This document shows positions 6,170 to 7,641 of a stretch of 7,641 bases of DNA, piece after piece; the first letter of the stretch is position 1; the number at the start of each line of letters is the position of its first letter. Below the pieces are notes generated by a model. That model was given only the letters and a program-made list of their open reading frames with translations, searched no databases and was not told the DNA's origin. The position numbers and the translations under genes are program-made. The stretch is taken from NCBI GenBank assembly GCA_944390615.1, contig CALXRJ010000144.1:1-7641 (forward strand), written 5' to 3'. The DNA comes from an uncultured Clostridia bacterium (GTDB lineage: Bacteria > Bacillota > Clostridia > TANB77 > CAG-508).

Positions 6170-7321
6170 ATGAGAAAACTTTCTACAGGCATAAGTAATT
6201 ATGAAAAGATAATGAAAGAAAACTTAATTTATGTAGACAAAACAAAATTCATAGAAAAAATAGAGGATACAGTTGATAGTGCTATTATGTTTTTACGTCT
6301 AAGAAAATTTGGAAAAACCTTATTTACAAGTACGTTAGAAAATTATTATGATAAAGATAAAAAAGACGAATTCGAGGTGCTTTTTTCTACTACTTATATA
6401 GGAAAAAATCCAACAACAAGAAAAAACAGCTATCACATTATGAAATTTAATTTTTCAGGAATCGATACAAACACAATAGAGACTACATTACAAGGATTTA
6501 AAAACGAAGTATTAACATCTATTGATTTTTTTGCTAAAAAATATCAAATGGATTTCTATGTAAATTATAACTTAGAAGCAGAAGAAAATCTAAATAATAT
6601 GATAAAAGCATTTGCCTTGCAAAAACCAACTGAAAAAATTTATGTAATTATTGATGAATATGACCATTTTGCTAATGAATTATTAGGCTTTAAAACGCAA
6701 GAATTTAAAGAACTAATGTCCCAAAACGGAAAAATAAGGAAATGGTATAAAATAAAAAAAAAAGGTACAGAATCTGTAATTGATAAAATCTTTATGACAG
6801 GTGTATCTCCAATTACACTAGATAGTACAACAAGTGGTTTTAATATTGCAAAAGATATTACTAAAAATTTAAATTTCAATGATATGCTAGGTTTTAGTAA
6901 AAAAGATGTAGAATATCTAATGAATGAATTAGAGATTTCTAAAGAAAAGCAAAAAGAGCTTTTACCAATTATAAAAGCCAATTATGATGGATATGTATTT
7001 ACTGATATGATAAGAGATGATATTGAAGAATATAAAATGTATAATCCCAATATGACACAATATTTTTTAAATAGTTATATAGAATTAAAAGAAATTCCAA
7101 AAAATCTAGTGGATACCAATATAATAAGTGACTATGGAAAAATAGAAGCATTAATGAATTTATGTGAATCGATGGGAAAGATTGAGATACTAGAAAAAAT
7201 AGTGGCAGGAGAACCAATAGAGGCAGAATTGACAGAAAAATTTAATAGTGAAATAGCTTTTGGGGAAAGAGAGTTAATATCAATATTGTATTATACGGGG
7301 TATTTAACTATAAAAAAATAA
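6170..7321 (+). CDS. AAA-ATPase-like protein (PF09820 type), C-terminally truncated by frameshift
   Basis: The N-terminus (GISNYEKI, then YVDKTKFIEKI) is that of the AAA-ATPase-like family. A Walker A-type segment is seen at 42-52 (LRLRKFGKTLF; usual form RPRRFGKT/S, so a conserved Pro is Leu44 here). Walker B is IIDEYDHF (160-167), the family block MTGVSPITLD follows at 209-218, and NYDGYVF at 271-277. Family members are usually above 500 residues and end in a PD-(D/E)XK nuclease domain (DUF1703). This one stops at 383, inside a run of seven A, where the sequence continues in another frame (see 7317-7428). Even repaired it would be only about 418 residues, without a nuclease domain. RBS AAAGGAGA (6151-6158), 11 bases upstream. 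The biological role of the family is unknown; members occur in many copies in gut anaerobes. Probably a decaying gene, though the ATPase part could still be made. Confidence 0.85.
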   Translation: MRKLSTGISNYEKIMKENLIYVDKTKFIEKIEDTVDSAIMFLRLRKFGKTLFTSTLENYYDKDKKDEFEVLFSTTYIGKNPTTRKNSYHIMKFNFSGIDTNTIETTLQGFKNEVLTSIDFFAKKYQMDFYVNYNLEAEENLNNMIKAFALQKPTEKIYVIIDEYDHFANELLGFKTQEFKELMSQNGKIRKWYKIKKKGTESVIDKIFMTGVSPITLDSTTSGFNIAKDITKNLNFNDMLGFSKKDVEYLMNELEISKEKQKELLPIIKANYDGYVFTDMIRDDIEEYKMYNPNMTQYFLNSYIELKEIPKNLVDTNIISDYGKIEALMNLCESMGKIEILEKIVAGEPIEAELTEKFNSEIAFGERELISILYYTGYLTIKK

Positions 7322-7428
7322 CGAATTTGATATATTGAAATTAGGAAGTCCAAATGAAATAATAACAAAGTTTTATAGAGAATATTTTCGGATTAATCAA
7401 GGAAGAAACAAAAAATAGGATAGCTTAA
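7317..7428 (+). pseudogene. Out-of-frame tail of the AAA-ATPase-like gene
   Basis: After the TAA at 7319-7321, the frame beginning at 7317 reads NNEFDILKLGSPNEIITKF then YREYF. This continues GYLTIK in the way the family does (a short strand, then L-x-x-P-N-x-E). At the TTTT run 7385-7388 the sense shifts again, to FGLIKEETKNRIA and TAA (7426-7428). Each shift is repaired by removing one base from a homopolymer. The last codon lies 20 bases before the VanZ-like start, so the nuclease domain has been lost altogether. Confidence 0.65.
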
Positions 7429-7448
7429 CTAGGAGGAAACAACAATAA

Positions 7449-7641
7449 ATGAAGGCAAAGATAAATCTATTAAGAGCAATACTAAGTATTTTACTTTTGG
7501 CAGTATTTTTAATGATATTTAATTTTTCAGGGCAAGATGGTGAAAAATCAGGAAGCCTAAGCAGAGAAATTACCATAAATGTAACCAAAGATATAAAAAC
7601 AATTCAACAATTAGAGCAAAACAAAAAAGAAGAAGTTTTAA
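7449..7641 (+). CDS. VanZ-like membrane protein, N-terminal part (runs off window)
   Basis: Only the first 64 codons are present, with the frame open at the right edge. After a short basic start (MKAKINLLR), a hydrophobic helix spans residues 8-26. FNFSGQDGEKSGSLSREI follows, which resembles the F-x-F-S-x-Q-x-G-x-x-S-x-x-x-S segment at the start of VanZ-family proteins. After this the family has a variable polar stretch, seen here as KTIQQLEQNKKEE, and then the K-x-x-H core, which is outside the window. VanZ proteins are multi-helix membrane proteins; some lower teicoplanin susceptibility, but most have unknown roles. AGGAGG (7431-7436) lies 12 bases before ATG, slightly long. Confidence 0.75.
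   Translation, partial: MKAKINLLRAILSILLLAVFLMIFNFSGQDGEKSGSLSREITINVTKDIKTIQQLEQNKKEEVL

Noticed and set aside
1..7641. CRISPR array, tRNA, transposase or integrase
   Set aside because: No regularly spaced repeats, no cloverleaf sequence and no transposase or recombinase motifs were seen.

Overview
The window is AT-rich DNA (A-rich coding strands, AGGAGG-type ribosome binding sites, TTGACA/TATAAT-type promoters, standard stop codons, TGG for Trp). It looks like a low-GC Bacillota genome, probably an uncultured gut-type Clostridia lineage. The lineage is inferred from protein style (clostridial AsnB, SecG, four-cysteine L32, expanded AAA-ATPase/nuclease families) and is not proven.

Left part (1-2040), accessory and partly decayed: the 3' end of a DinD/BRO-family gene with a terminator; an unrecognised 371-residue helical, TPR-like protein with its own extended -10 promoter; and a scar. 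In the scar a degenerate copy of the last ~26 codons of an asparagine synthetase gene (minus strand) is joined to the 3' third of a DUF4143-type ATPase/nuclease gene (plus strand). Three hairpins in this part share a GGTCGCA...GCGAC core.

Middle part (2050-5092), mostly housekeeping: asnB on the minus strand, with an apparent one-base insertion at 2127 that replaces its normal last 24 residues with a 15-residue tail. Divergent from it are rpmF and secG, expressed from a perfect-consensus promoter and closed by a long hairpin terminator. A convergent gene for an 82-residue two-helix membrane protein follows, then a divergent promoter region.

Right part (5093-7641): a complete galE; an AAA-ATPase-like (PF09820-type) gene whose 3' end carries two apparent +1 frameshifts in homopolymers and lacks the usual C-terminal nuclease domain; and the first 64 codons of a VanZ-like membrane protein running off the window.

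I see no CRISPR array, tRNA, rRNA, transposase or complete defence system, and no convincing undescribed system. The most informative signals are the asnB 3' frameshift, read against the broken second asnB tail 400 bp away, and the deletion scar beside it. The best candidate for unknown biology is the 371-residue protein at 418-1533.
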